Shown: positions 37,477 to 46,493 of the stretch, piece by piece
How the letters are laid out: each line of letters starts with the position of its first letter
Numbering within the stretch: position 1 is the stretch's first letter
Source: Acinetobacter pittii ANC 4050
GTDB taxonomy: Bacteria > Pseudomonadota > Gammaproteobacteria > Pseudomonadales > Moraxellaceae
Direction of reading: 5' to 3'
DNA length: 64,000 nt
Assembly: GCF_000399685.1 (NCBI RefSeq)
Contig: NZ_KB976987.1
Span: 3,772,827 to 3,836,826 of the forward strand
Position numbers and translations under genes: made by a program
The notes under the pieces: generated by a model
The model's input: the letters and a program-made list of their open reading frames with translations, nothing else
Database searches by the model: none
What the model was told of the DNA's origin: nothing

Positions 37477-38130
37477 TTATTCAGATTTGACTTCTGGGTC
37501 ATTAAAGTACCCAGTATTCTTAATATACTCAATAAAGTCTTGGCAAAGTTGAGTGAATGATGGATAGGGAGTCACTAAATCTTGTATACGGACCATTTCT
37601 AAACCTGCGTAACCGCAAGGATTGATAGTTTGGAACCCATCTAACGCACAGTCCAAGTTTAATGCTAATCCATGATAGCTACGGCCACGACGAATTTTAA
37701 AACCTAAAGAACCAATTTTACGACCATCTACATATACTCCAGGAGCATCGGGCTTGGCATATGCTTCAATTCCGTATTTTTTCAAAATATCTATCATGAA
37801 TTGTTCAGCAAAACTGACCAATGTACGTACGTTCCATTTTAGACGATTAAGATCAAACATGAAGTAGGCAACAAGCTGACCTGGTCCATGCCAAGTTACT
37901 TGCCCACCACGGTCAGTTTGTACTACGGGAATATTTGATGAAATTAGGATGTGTTCAGGTTTACCAGCTTGACCTTGGGTTAAGACATTATGATGTTGAA
38001 GTAACCATAACTCATCAGGTGTATCTTGATCACGCTCATTTGTTAAGAGTTTCATGGTTTCAAACTTGCTTTGATAATCTTGTAAATCGTTCCATTGCCG
38101 AATGATCAAGTCGGGTTTATCAAGGCTCAT
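37477..38130 (-). CDS. lipB: Octanoyltransferase LipB
   Basis: 217-aa lipoyl(octanoyl) transferase that moves octanoyl from ACP to lipoyl domains. Seen: [45 protein letters not shown], and the catalytic region [30 protein letters not shown] with the conserved Cys and Lys. ATG 38130 is preferred to the GTG three bases earlier because it sits 8 nt from GGAAG. It follows the ybeD homologue as in E. coli. Confidence 0.96.
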   Translation of the reverse strand: MSLDKPDLIIRQWNDLQDYQSKFETMKLLTNERDQDTPDELWLLQHHNVLTQGQAGKPEHILISSNIPVVQTDRGGQVTWHGPGQLVAYFMFDLNRLKWNVRTLVSFAEQFMIDILKKYGIEAYAKPDAPGVYVDGRKIGSLGFKIRRGRSYHGLALNLDCALDGFQTINPCGYAGLEMVRIQDLVTPYPSFTQLCQDFIEYIKNTGYFNDPEVKSE

Positions 38131-38284
38131 CACAATATCTTCCTATAAGTTAGTTTATGCGGCATCCAGTTAACATCTATGAGATAAAAGCCGAAAACTT
38201 TGTAATTTTAAAGGATTTTATAAAAGGAATTCTAAATATTTGTAGGGCTTTTCATGATTCGTTAACTTTAAAATTTCCAAAAAA

Positions 38285-38317
38285 AATACCACAGTAAGAA
38301 TGTCTAACTGTGGTATT
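38285..38317 (-). terminator. Terminator of the ybeD homologue
   Basis: AATACCACAGT/ACTGTGGTATT 11-bp stem followed by T6 on the minus strand. It separates ybeD from lipB. Confidence 0.85.
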
Positions 38318-38334
38318 CATTGAAGAACTTAAAA

Positions 38335-38622
38335 TTAAAGCGCAGTTCTAATCTGCGGACAAGCAGCCAAGTCAGCATAAAGTGCATGAACTTGTTCTAA
38401 TTCTTCAAAGCGCAATTGTGCTGTTAAAGAATGATACTTGCCGGTGCGAGATTCTTGAACTTTTAATGTTGAGTCATCGAAGTCTGGGAAATGTTTCACC
38501 AAAATATCGACTACAGCAACACGTAATTCTTCACCCGCATCGCCAATAAGTTTAATTGGATAATCCATCGGAAATACCCAAAGATGTTCTTGTAGTTCGC
38601 GAGATGGAGTGCGGTCTAACAT
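38335..38622 (-). CDS. ybeD: DUF493 (YbeD-family) protein
   Basis: 95-aa YbeD/UPF0250 protein with an ACT-like fold: LWVFPMDYPIKLIGDAGEEL, then YHSLTAQLRFEELEQVHALYADL. It is commonly encoded beside lipB and has been proposed to relate to lipoate metabolism without a known activity. Short and intact. Confidence 0.9.
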   Translation of the reverse strand: MLDRTPSRELQEHLWVFPMDYPIKLIGDAGEELRVAVVDILVKHFPDFDDSTLKVQESRTGKYHSLTAQLRFEELEQVHALYADLAACPQIRTAL

Positions 38623-38640
38623 AAGTTACCTCATGATTTG

Positions 38641-38666
38641 AAACGCCTGCATTATCGCAGGCGTTT
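38641..38666 (-). terminator. Terminator of rpoD
   Basis: AAACGCCTGC-attatc-GCAGGCGTTT, 54 nt after the rpoD stop. The T-tract is short. Confidence 0.7.
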
Positions 38667-38719
38667 ATAGCTCTTTCTATTAAATGGGGCTTGGTTTTGA
38701 AATTTCAAGCTTTCAAAAA

Positions 38720-40606
38720 TTAGTCATTTTCCAAGAAAGAACGTAAGTGTTCAGAACGAGAAGGGTGGCGTAATTTACGCAATGCTTTCGCTTCAATCTG
38801 ACGAATACGTTCACGTGTTACGTCAAATTGTTTACCTACTTCTTCAAGTGTGTGATCGGTTGGCATATCAATACCAAAACGCATCTTCAATACTTTCGCT
38901 TCACGTTCAGTTAAGTTTTCCAATACTTCACGAGTTGCTTCTTTTAAGCCTTCTGAAGTCGCAGCATCAATTGGAGAAGTGATGTTTTGATCTTCAATGA
39001 AATCGCCAAGATGCGAATCTTCATCATCACCAATAGGTGTTTCCATCGAGATCGGTTCTTTCGCAATTTTAAGTACTTTACGAACCTTAACTTCATCCAT
39101 TTCTAAACGTTCACCTAATTCTTCAGGTGTTGGTTCACGGCCCATTTCTTGTAACAATTGACGAGATACACGGTTGATCTTGTTAATCGTTTCAATCATA
39201 TGTACTGGAATACGAATTGTACGAGCCTGATCGGCGATCGAACGGGTAATTGCCTGACGAATCCACCAAGTTGCATAAGTCGAGAATTTATAACCACGAC
39301 GGTATTCAAACTTGTCTACAGCTTTCATCAAACCAATGTTCCCTTCTTGAATCAAGTCAAGGAACTGTAAACCACGGTTGGTATATTTCTTCGCAATCGA
39401 AATTACCAAACGAAGGTTGGCTTCTACCATTTCTTTCTTGGCACGACGTGCTTTCGCTTCGCCAATTGCCATACGTTTAGAGATATCTTTAATTTCAGCA
39501 ACGCTTAAACTAAGCTCTTTCTCAATATCTGCAATCTTTTGCTGGAATGCTAAAACATCAGGACGAACTTTTTCTAAATGTGCCTTGATTTCAGCAGGAG
39601 CTTTAGCAATTTGTTCGTCTAACCAAGCTGGATTAGATTCTTGTTTAGGGAAAGATGTACGGAATTGAGTACGGTCCATACGGCCACGACGTACTGCATA
39701 ACGCATGATTTCACGTTCATTGGCACGAATTTGCTCATGTGTGCCACGAATCATTTCAGAAATGATATCGAATAAACGAGGTGTAAATTTAAACATCATG
39801 AATACAGTAGCTAAAGCTTCTAAAGCTTCTTCAGCCTCTGGGCTATTACGACCATGTTTTTCAACTGCAGCTTTTGTTTTAGCCCAAGCAGCTTCTAGTT
39901 CAGTAAAACGAACTTTCGCTACTTCAGGGTCTGGACCTGAATCACCTTCAGAGTCATCATCACCTTCAGACTCTTCTTCTTCATCGTCATCATCAAGCTT
40001 AACTTCTTTGGTTGATTTTGAAGATGATTCGTCTTCTTCTTCAAGCTCTTCAACTTCTTCTAAAACTTCTGGAATATCTTCATCAGTTTCAGGATCGAGA
40101 TAACCAGATAAAATATCGGCAAGACGACGTTCGCCAGTTAAGAAATCATTATATTCTTTTAATACAACTTCAACAGCATTTGGCCAGTAAGCGATTGAAT
40201 TAAGGACATCACGGATACCTTCTTCAATACGTTTGGCAATGCTGATTTCACCTTCACGGGTTAACAGCTCAACTGTACCCATTTCACGCATGTACATACG
40301 TACAGGGTCTGTCGTACGTCCAGGCTCATTTTCAACCGATGCAAGTACGGCAGCAGCTTCTTCTTCAGCAACCTCATCAGTTGCTTCAGCCGACTCACCG
40401 AACATGGTATCGTCAGATTCAGGTGCACGCTCGTGTACAGGAATACCAACGTCTTGAAGCATTTGAATAATGTCTTCAATCTGTTCGCTTTCAGTAATCG
40501 AGTCCGGCAGATGATCGTTAACCTCAGCGTAAGTTAAGTAACCTTGTTCTTTGCCTCGGCTAATCAGAGCCGCTACTTGAGAAGTAGGGGAATGCATATC
40601 GCTCAT
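38720..40606 (-). CDS. rpoD: RNA polymerase primary sigma factor (sigma-70)
   Basis: 628-aa housekeeping sigma factor. In order: region 1.1 (about 1-80), region 1.2 with [17 protein letters not shown], a very acidic non-conserved insert (about 180-230), and region 2 with [38 protein letters not shown]. These are followed by region 3 and region 4 with the -35-binding [27 protein letters not shown]. Full length. A TATCAT -10-like hexamer for it lies at 40651-40656 on the minus strand. Confidence 0.98.
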   Translation of the reverse strand: MSDMHSPTSQVAALISRGKEQGYLTYAEVNDHLPDSITESEQIEDIIQMLQDVGIPVHERAPESDDTMFGESAEATDEVAEEEAAAVLASVENEPGRTTDPVRMYMREMGTVELLTREGEISIAKRIEEGIRDVLNSIAYWPNAVEVVLKEYNDFLTGERRLADILSGYLDPETDEDIPEVLEEVEELEEEDESSSKSTKEVKLDDDDEEEESEGDDDSEGDSGPDPEVAKVRFTELEAAWAKTKAAVEKHGRNSPEAEEALEALATVFMMFKFTPRLFDIISEMIRGTHEQIRANEREIMRYAVRRGRMDRTQFRTSFPKQESNPAWLDEQIAKAPAEIKAHLEKVRPDVLAFQQKIADIEKELSLSVAEIKDISKRMAIGEAKARRAKKEMVEANLRLVISIAKKYTNRGLQFLDLIQEGNIGLMKAVDKFEYRRGYKFSTYATWWIRQAITRSIADQARTIRIPVHMIETINKINRVSRQLLQEMGREPTPEELGERLEMDEVKVRKVLKIAKEPISMETPIGDDEDSHLGDFIEDQNITSPIDAATSEGLKEATREVLENLTEREAKVLKMRFGIDMPTDHTLEEVGKQFDVTRERIRQIEAKALRKLRHPSRSEHLRSFLEND

Positions 40607-40964
40607 CTTTGCTTACTCTTTGTTGAATCTGTGGCAGTGAAAAACCGTGCATGATAGCACAATTTGCTTGAAATGTTTTGGCTTTGATCAGTAACCGTTA
40701 AATAAAAAATATCTTTGAATTCACGTCTGTTTTTTGAATATTGGGCTAAAATCATTTTTTTCAAGCTTAAATCATCGAAAAGATCATAGAATTTTTTTTT
40801 GATCAAAAAAATAGTTCAGGTTTATAAATACACAATTTTTTGGGTGAAAAAAAGTACAAATATGCAGTTTAATGAAAAAAATATAAATAAAACTTGACAC
40901 GGGTAAATAAGCAAGATAAATAGCGGCTAGACCCATTCACATTTTTTCATTAGAGGTAGTTTTA
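40607..40964. other. rpoD upstream region
   Basis: 358 bp, AT-rich, no ORF. It contains a possible rpoD -10 (40651-40656, minus) and the strong promoter for the next gene (40894-40922). Confidence 0.5.
40894..40922 (+). promoter_or_regulatory. Sigma-70 promoter of the PA3496-like gene
   Basis: Consensus TTGACA (40894-40899), 17 nt, TAAATA (40917-40922); start near 40929, about 36 nt before the GTG. Confidence 0.7.
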
Positions 40965-41171
40965 GTGTCTTCTACAGATTTTGAATTAGATGATAACTAC
41001 GGTGATGATGATGATGTCGGTTTTGATGAGTCATCAGGCAAAATCACTGCGAAAGAATCATTAGAAAAACGTAGATTAATTGATGATCTATTGGCTCAAC
41101 GTCGTTTAGAGCGTGAGTTAAAAGATTTTGATTACGATTTAGACGATGATGATCTTGATGATGAAGACTAA
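40965..41171 (+). CDS. PA3496-family small acidic protein
   Basis: 68-aa, highly acidic protein: Asp-rich both ends (DDNYGDDDDVGFDE and DYDLDDDDLDDED) around a basic helix, LEKRRLIDDLLAQRRLERELKDF. It matches what I recall as the PA3496 family, annotated as putative envelope integrity protein without solid functional proof. GTG start at 40965, preceded by AGAGGTAG. Confidence 0.78.
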   Translation: MSSTDFELDDNYGDDDDVGFDESSGKITAKESLEKRRLIDDLLAQRRLERELKDFDYDLDDDDLDDED

Positions 41172-41245
41172 TCAAATCTGAATAGGGCATCGTCAGCTTA
41201 GATGCTATGCTATCGTAGATTTCTTTTTTATAGTCAGGTAACACA

Positions 41246-41770
41246 ATGAGTGCGTTAGATTTAGACCAATTAAGTGAATATCTAGATGGAGACCACAATG
41301 AGTATGGTCTAGATTTCGCTGCAACTCATGGTTTTCTGTGTGCAATTGCAGTAGGCCCTCAGTTTGATCGTTGGTTGGATGAATTATTTGATAATAACCA
41401 TAAAAAGGTTCCTGCCGAAATTATTCAGCAGATCAAAGAATGGTTAGAGTCAATTCGACAAGACTTAGCAAATGAAAATGGGATTGAATTTCCGTTTGAA
41501 ATTGAAGAAGCCGATGTTGAGTCTAGCTTAGGTGACTGGAGTGTTGGATTTGTTGATGCAATGTTCTTAAATGAAGATGCATGGTTTGCACCTGAATACG
41601 AAGAACAACTAATTGATTTAACTTTACCAATGATGGTATTTAGTGGAATTGATGAAGAAGATCCTCAGATGGAATCTTTCCGTCGTAATGGACAGTTAAT
41701 GGATGAACTGGCAGAAGAAATCCCAGATAATTTGAATGAATTATACTTGATGTATCATACGCCAAATTAA
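41246..41770 (+). CDS. UPF0149 (YecA/YgfB-family) protein
   Basis: 174-aa acidic helical protein with the family features ATHGFLCAIAVGP near residues 28-40 and LTLPMMVFSG near 130-140. No C-terminal SEC-C zinc motif is present, so it is closer to YgfB than to YecA. YgfB-type proteins are little understood. A terminator follows at 41793. Confidence 0.85.
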   Translation: MSALDLDQLSEYLDGDHNEYGLDFAATHGFLCAIAVGPQFDRWLDELFDNNHKKVPAEIIQQIKEWLESIRQDLANENGIEFPFEIEEADVESSLGDWSVGFVDAMFLNEDAWFAPEYEEQLIDLTLPMMVFSGIDEEDPQMESFRRNGQLMDELAEEIPDNLNELYLMYHTPN

Positions 41771-41792
41771 TTTATTAGAAGAAATAATAAAT

Positions 41793-41816
41793 AACGTCCT
41801 TTCTAGGGCGTTTTTT
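41793..41816 (+). terminator. Terminator after UPF0149 gene
   Basis: AACGTCCT-ttct-AGGGCGTT, one G-T pair, then T-run. Confidence 0.82.
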
Positions 41817-41846
41817 ATTACGAAAAATTAAGTGATATAAAATAAA

Positions 41847-41876
41847 AAAGGGCATTTAGAAATCTAAATGCCCTTT
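41847..41876 (-). terminator. Terminator of trhO
   Basis: Perfect 14-bp stem AAAGGGCATTTAGA/TCTAAATGCCCTTT with a 2-nt spacer, followed by TTTATTTTAT on the minus strand. Confidence 0.88.
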
Positions 41877-41894
41877 GAAAACTATTTTATAGTT

Positions 41895-42827
41895 TTATAA
41901 ACGTTTACGCTTTGCAGCAGCAATTTGTGACTGGCGCATACGGAAACCAGCTTTTTGCTTTTCAGTGGTCTTGTCGATGCAATAAACGCAAGAAACACCG
42001 TGTTCATAACTAGGTAGAGCCGACTCTTCAGGAGTTAAAGGCCAACCACAAGCATGACATTTAATGTTAACGCCTTCTTCGACGCCATGAGTTACAGCAG
42101 TACGACCATCAAATACGAAACATTCACCTTCCCATAAGCTTTCATCTGCGGGGGTTTCTTCTAAATACTTAAGAATACCGCCTTTAAGGTGGTAAACCTC
42201 TTTAAATCCTTCTTGAAGAAGTAAAGAAGTTGATTTTTCGCAGCGAATACCGCCAGTACAGAACATCGCAATTTTTTTATCTTTATGTTGCTCTAATTCT
42301 TTCTTAACGTATTCTGGGAACTCACGGAATGTTTCTGTTTTAGGGTCAATTGCACCCTTGAACGTACCTGCTTTATATTCATAGTCGTTGCGTGTGTCGA
42401 TTAAAATTACGTCATCACGTGCAATTAAATCATTCCATTCTTTAGGATCAAGGTAGTGACCGACTAAGTCGCGTGGTTTAACTTCAACGCCTAAAGTTAC
42501 AATTTCTTCTTTAAGCTTAATTTTCATTTTGCGGAAAGGTTTGTCAGAGCTATGGGATTCTTTGTATTCCATAGAGGCAAAGCCTTCATTGAGCAAAAAT
42601 TGATGTAACGTATCAATTGCTACGCGATCGCCAGCAACAGTACCATTAATTCCTTCACCTGCTACAATCAGAGTTCCACAGAGGTTAATTGTTTTCACTA
42701 AGTCTAATAAGCGTTGTTGAAGATCGGCAGGATCTTGAACTTCTTTAAATTGATATAGTGCGGCAACAACCCAACCTGCGGTCGCTTGCTGTTCTACAGG
42801 TGCAAGCTGTTCTACAGTAGCGTTCAT
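41895..42827 (-). CDS. trhO: tRNA uridine(34) hydroxylase TrhO (rhodanese family)
   Basis: 310-aa protein of the YceA/TrhO family, oxygen-dependent hydroxylation of U34 in some tRNAs. The N-terminal acylphosphatase-like part (LCGTLIVAGEGINGTVAG) precedes a rhodanese domain with the active Cys in MFCTGGIRCEKST. The C-terminal Cys-rich segment has CHACGWPL and CVYCID. The start is ATG 42827 after GGAG; an in-frame TTG further upstream is less likely. Confidence 0.94.
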   Translation of the reverse strand: MNATVEQLAPVEQQATAGWVVAALYQFKEVQDPADLQQRLLDLVKTINLCGTLIVAGEGINGTVAGDRVAIDTLHQFLLNEGFASMEYKESHSSDKPFRKMKIKLKEEIVTLGVEVKPRDLVGHYLDPKEWNDLIARDDVILIDTRNDYEYKAGTFKGAIDPKTETFREFPEYVKKELEQHKDKKIAMFCTGGIRCEKSTSLLLQEGFKEVYHLKGGILKYLEETPADESLWEGECFVFDGRTAVTHGVEEGVNIKCHACGWPLTPEESALPSYEHGVSCVYCIDKTTEKQKAGFRMRQSQIAAAKRKRL

Positions 42828-42938
42828 GGAAAACTCCAAATGTATTAAGATAGAAATTTAAGGCGCATATTTTAGCGCGAAAATTTGTAATAAGCGAGAA
42901 AACCATAAAAAGTATATGGTTTATTTAAGGAGTTTGTT

Positions 42939-43424
42939 TTGAGTAATGATCATCGAACGCTCTCTCTCACCCCATGTGCAGGGCGTTGTTCAACAGTTTT
43001 TGGTGATCAGGTTTGCCGTGGTTGTCGTCGTTTTAACCACGAGGTGATTCAATGGAATACTTATACAGCAGAGCAGCGTTTGGCTGTATGGAAGCGTTTA
43101 GACGATCAGTTGAATCAAATCTTAGTACCGATGCTGCCTCATGCAGACTTACAGCATGTTGAGGGCTTCATTTTAAGTAAGCGTGTTCGGTTAATGGAAG
43201 GGGCGAGCCAAGGTCGTAAGCTTTATCACGCTTTAAAAATATGTGAAAAGAATAAACATCTTGCACACGAGAGTGGTTTGGGTATTTCGGAGTCTCAAGT
43301 CAAAACCATATGGGTAGAATTTGAAAGACGTGTTTTAGCTTTGGCTAAAGCGAGCTATGAATTGGCTTGGTTACGTGCTGATGGAATTAGCCATCACTTG
43401 TTAACTATGTATGAAGAAGAATAA
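42939..43424 (+). CDS. DUF1289-domain protein
   Basis: 161-aa protein with a Cys-rich N-terminal DUF1289 motif, TPCAGRCSTVFGDQVCRGCRRFNHEVIQWN, suggesting a metal-bound knuckle, and a helical C-terminal part. TTG start at 42939, well placed 6 nt after AAGGAG. E. coli YdhL-type proteins share the short domain but are shorter. Function unknown. Confidence 0.86.
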   Translation: MSNDHRTLSLTPCAGRCSTVFGDQVCRGCRRFNHEVIQWNTYTAEQRLAVWKRLDDQLNQILVPMLPHADLQHVEGFILSKRVRLMEGASQGRKLYHALKICEKNKHLAHESGLGISESQVKTIWVEFERRVLALAKASYELAWLRADGISHHLLTMYEEE

Positions 43425-43450
43425 GTTTAGAGTAGAAAAAAGACTTAAAT

Positions 43451-43479
43451 AAAAAAGCTGCCAGAAGGCAGCTTTTTTT
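43451..43479. terminator. Bidirectional terminator DUF1289 gene/gltA
   Basis: AAAAAAGCTGCC-agaa-GGCAGCTTTTTTT between convergent genes. Confidence 0.92.
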
Positions 43480-43499
43480 CATTAATTTTCTTTCGAATA

Positions 43500-44774
43500 T
43501 TAACGTTTGATGTCGCGTTGAGTCTCACCAGTATAAAGCTGACGAGGACGACCGATTTTGTAAGGACCGCTATGCATTTCTAACCAGTGGCTGATCCAAC
43601 CAACTGTACGTGCAAGAGCGAAGATTACAGTAAACATTTCTGTTGGGATACCAATCGCTTTAAGGATGATACCTGAGTAGAAGTCTACGTTAGGGTAAAG
43701 TTTACGCTCAACGAAGTACGGGTCGTTCAATGCAATACGCTCAAGTTCCATAGCAAGTGCTAATTGAGGATCGTTGATACCCAAAGCTTCAAGAACTTCG
43801 TCACAAGTTTGCTTCATCACTTTAGCGCGTGGATCGAAGTTTTTGTAAACGCGGTGACCGAAGCCCATAAGTTTAACTTCTTTGCGTTTAACTTTTTCCA
43901 TGAACTCTGCAACGTTTTCAACGCTACCGATTTCATCAAGCATCTTAAGAACTGCCTCGTTTGCACCACCGTGAGCAGGTCCCCAAAGTGCAGAGATACC
44001 AGCAGAGATACATGCATACGGGTTTGCACCAGTAGAACCAGCAAGACGTACTGTAGATGTAGAAGCATTTTGCTCATGGTCAGCATGAAGCGTGAAAATA
44101 CGATCCATTGCGCGAGCAAGAACAGGATTTACTTTGTAATCACGGTCAGCAGGAGTTGCAAACATCATGTGCAAGAAGTTTTCCGCATAACTTAAATCGT
44201 TACGTGGATAGATGAATGGTTGACCTACTGTGTATTTGTAACTCCAAGCAGCAAGTGTTGGAATTTTTGCAATTAAACGAATTGCAGTAATTTCGCGGTG
44301 GTTGATATCTTCAATATCTAGGTTGTTGTGATAGAACGCAGATAATGCACCTACAACACCTACCATGATCGCCATTGGGTGAGCGTCACGACGGAAACCA
44401 TTGAAGAAACGGCTAACTTGATCATGAACCATAGTATGAGCACGAACTTTCGTATCAAACTCAACTTTTTGCTCAGCAGTTGGGAGCTCGCCATTTAATA
44501 ATAAATAACAAGTTTCAAGATAGTCTGCTTGAGTTGCTAACTGGTCAATTGGGTAACCGCGGTGTAATAAAATACCTTTGTCACCATCAATGAAAGTAAT
44601 TTTAGATTCGCATGCGGCTGTCGCCATAAAACCAGGATCAAAAGTAAAATGACCTTCTTTCAGTATGCTGCTGACATCAATTACATCTGGACCTAAAGTG
44701 CCACTGTAGATTGGTAAACCAATTTCTTTGCCATCAAGATGTAATACGGCTTTTTTGCCATTTGCTTCAGACAT
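43500..44774 (-). CDS. gltA: Citrate synthase (type I hexameric)
   Basis: 424-aa citrate synthase, the entry step of the TCA cycle. Active-site His/Asp patterns are visible in [18 protein letters not shown] and [22 protein letters not shown], plus [19 protein letters not shown]. It belongs to the NADH-sensitive gammaproteobacterial type by length. Strong AGGAG ribosome-binding site. Divergent from sdhCDAB across 940 bp. Confidence 0.98.
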   Translation of the reverse strand: MSEANGKKAVLHLDGKEIGLPIYSGTLGPDVIDVSSILKEGHFTFDPGFMATAACESKITFIDGDKGILLHRGYPIDQLATQADYLETCYLLLNGELPTAEQKVEFDTKVRAHTMVHDQVSRFFNGFRRDAHPMAIMVGVVGALSAFYHNNLDIEDINHREITAIRLIAKIPTLAAWSYKYTVGQPFIYPRNDLSYAENFLHMMFATPADRDYKVNPVLARAMDRIFTLHADHEQNASTSTVRLAGSTGANPYACISAGISALWGPAHGGANEAVLKMLDEIGSVENVAEFMEKVKRKEVKLMGFGHRVYKNFDPRAKVMKQTCDEVLEALGINDPQLALAMELERIALNDPYFVERKLYPNVDFYSGIILKAIGIPTEMFTVIFALARTVGWISHWLEMHSGPYKIGRPRQLYTGETQRDIKR

Positions 44775-44911
44775 TCAATAGATCTCCTGTCCTGGTGAAT
44801 GTTGATCTGACTCGAAATCCTAATGTTCTCATGTGCGAATCAGACGGTGTCAAAATTTGCTATAAGATTAGTGAGTACTGAAATTTTGTCAATTATACTT
44901 ATGGATAAAAA

Positions 44912-45025
44912 ATGACGTTCCCACAGAGAGTTAGTCATCAAGACCCGAGCAAAAAAGTCAGTAAAATCACTGCATCGGGATGGTATAATAAGTCAATTCA
45001 ACAGGAACGTGCAGAAAAAAAATGA
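44912..45025 (+). CDS. Possible 37-aa small protein
   Basis: ATG at 44912 to TGA at 45023-45025 encodes a basic peptide starting MTFPQRVSHQDPSKK and ending QQERAEKK. The stretch is less AT-rich than its surroundings, which suggests selection on it. It lacks a clear Shine-Dalgarno sequence. No recognised family. It could equally be an untranslated regulatory segment. Confidence 0.3.
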   Translation: MTFPQRVSHQDPSKKVSKITASGWYNKSIQQERAEKK

Positions 45026-45583
45026 AGGGTGAGTACAATTGTAAGCAAATTTTTAAATTGAAATTCAAAATAATAAGACGGTAGAAAATGCCAATCTAAT
45101 TAAAAAAATCATAAAACTCATGATGTAAGTTAAAATTACTAATCAAAAAACAATGTATTTTTATTTAGTTGTAACAAAGAATATTGTTCTTTTTTTAAGT
45201 TTAATTGTATAAAAAATAGCTTATCAGACATGATTGAAATAATAAGAAATTTTTTTAAATAGATTTAACTTTTTAAAAGTAGTGTAGATTATCTAATATG
45301 TATTTGAATATAAGTAGTTTCACTTATTTGGATTGTGGCCTGATTACAAAATATGAGGTATTGCCATCATTTTTCTATTTATATGAGGAATTTATAACTT
45401 TATCTTTAGTCTAAAATAGACTTATTTAAAAGAAATTTCAGAAAAAATGAAATTAAATAAAAAGTTATTTTAAACAATGACATGATGTGTAGGGACTTCT
45501 TCTTTTTATAGGGGTAGTGAAGGAATATTGTTATGAATGATTCTTATTTAATGATTTTTTGCTGAAAAGGCAAAGTGGATCGT

Positions 45584-45612
45584 TTGTATTTTGATACTTC
45601 GCGTTTTATAAT
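45584..45612 (+). promoter_or_regulatory. Promoter of sdhCDAB
   Basis: TTGTAT (45584-45589), 17 nt, TATAAT (45607-45612). Predicted start about 45619 gives a leader of about 96 nt. Confidence 0.6.
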
Positions 45613-45628
45613 TCAGTGTCGTTTATAG

Positions 45629-45703
45629 GTTAGGCATGAGCTGTGCTTGCCTAACAATGCCAGCTTTCCTTGGAATTAATTCAACAAACTCCGGTCGGAG
45701 TTT
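45629..45703 (+). promoter_or_regulatory. Structured sdhC leader
   Basis: Two hairpins: GTTAGGCA/TGCCTAAC (45629-45655) and AAACTCC-ggtc-GGAGTTT (45686-45703). The second holds the only GGAG near the sdhC ATG (45715) inside its stem, which could limit translation. Confidence 0.45.
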
Positions 45704-45714
45704 CTACCTACAGG

Positions 45715-46116
45715 ATGCCCGCTGTGAAAAGCAACAGACCTGTCAATTTGTCCATGGGTCAGGTGTTAGCGGTAAATTTACGCTCACCCGTGGCTATTGC
45801 ATCAATTTTACACCGTTTATCAGGTGTCATCGTTTTCTTATTAGTACCAGTTCTCTTATGGATTCTAGATAAATCATTATCTTCACCAGAAGGATTTGAC
45901 TACGTTAAAAATGTCGTTTTTGGAAATATCCTTGTACGTTTTGTTGTTTGGGTATTTGCAGCCGGCTTGATATTCCACTTTATTGCTGGAGTTAAGCACT
46001 TACTTGCAGATTTAGGTTTTGCTGAAGAACTGCAAAGTGGTCGTATTGCAGCGACAATTTCATTGATCTTATCTGTGGTAGCCATTATCGCAGCCTTTAT
46101 ATGGATTATGTTCTAA
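45715..46116 (+). CDS. sdhC: Succinate dehydrogenase cytochrome b556 subunit
   Basis: 133-aa membrane anchor of complex II. It has three hydrophobic segments and the haem/quinone-region motif LRSPVAIASILHRLSGVIVFLLVP and a second conserved His in LIFHFIAGVKHLLADLGF. Start at ATG 45715 (MPAVKSNRPVNLSMGQ); longer in-frame starts extend into the leader. The stop overlaps sdhD by one base. Confidence 0.94.
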   Translation: MPAVKSNRPVNLSMGQVLAVNLRSPVAIASILHRLSGVIVFLLVPVLLWILDKSLSSPEGFDYVKNVVFGNILVRFVVWVFAAGLIFHFIAGVKHLLADLGFAEELQSGRIAATISLILSVVAIIAAFIWIMF

Positions 46117-46481
46117 TGAAAAGTGCTACAGGTTTAACTGGTTCAGGTTCTCGTGATTGGTTTATCCAGCGTGTAAGTGCGGTTGTATTAGCGGCTTATA
46201 CTGTTGTTCTTTTTGGTTGGATTCTCTGCAAAGGCGGATTTGACTATCAACAGTGGGCTGGCTTCATGATGACATTACCAATGAAGATTTTTTCTTTATT
46301 GGCAATTTTATCGCTTATCGCACACGCATGGATTGGTATGTGGCAAGTTTTCACTGACTATGTCACTACACGTCAAATGGGTCCTTCAGCGAAAGGTTTA
46401 CGCCTTGTACTGACGACGGCTGTCATTATTGCAGTGTTTGTGTACGCAATCTGGGGTATCCAGATTTTCTGGGCGAATTGA
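46116..46481 (+). CDS. sdhD: Succinate dehydrogenase membrane anchor subunit
   Basis: 121-aa second anchor of complex II with three membrane helices and the conserved SRDWFIQRVSAVVLAAYTVVL and AHAWIGMWQVFTDYV segments (His ligand). The ATG overlaps the sdhC TAA (taATG), so it is translationally coupled. Followed by sdhA after 12 nt. Confidence 0.94.
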   Translation: MKSATGLTGSGSRDWFIQRVSAVVLAAYTVVLFGWILCKGGFDYQQWAGFMMTLPMKIFSLLAILSLIAHAWIGMWQVFTDYVTTRQMGPSAKGLRLVLTTAVIIAVFVYAIWGIQIFWAN

Positions 46482-46493
46482 TAGGAAGATATC

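Larger units (their letters stand above)
44775..45714. other. Long gltA-sdhC divergent regulatory region
   Basis: 940 bp. Near gltA there are two TTGACA hexamers on the minus strand (44887-44892 and 44848-44853), the first with a weak TCTTAT -10 at 19 nt. A 37-codon ORF is at 44912-45025. 45040-45560 is extremely AT-rich with no ORF or clear structure. The sdh promoter and leader hairpins are at 45584-45703. Confidence 0.5.

Noticed and set aside
39378..40103. Long ORFs antisense to rpoD
   Set aside because: They mirror the biased codons of rpoD, including a Ser run opposite its Glu/Asp run. No ribosome-binding site or family.
45636..45872. ORF overlapping the sdhC start
   Set aside because: Out of frame with sdhC, Cys-rich and without a ribosome-binding site.
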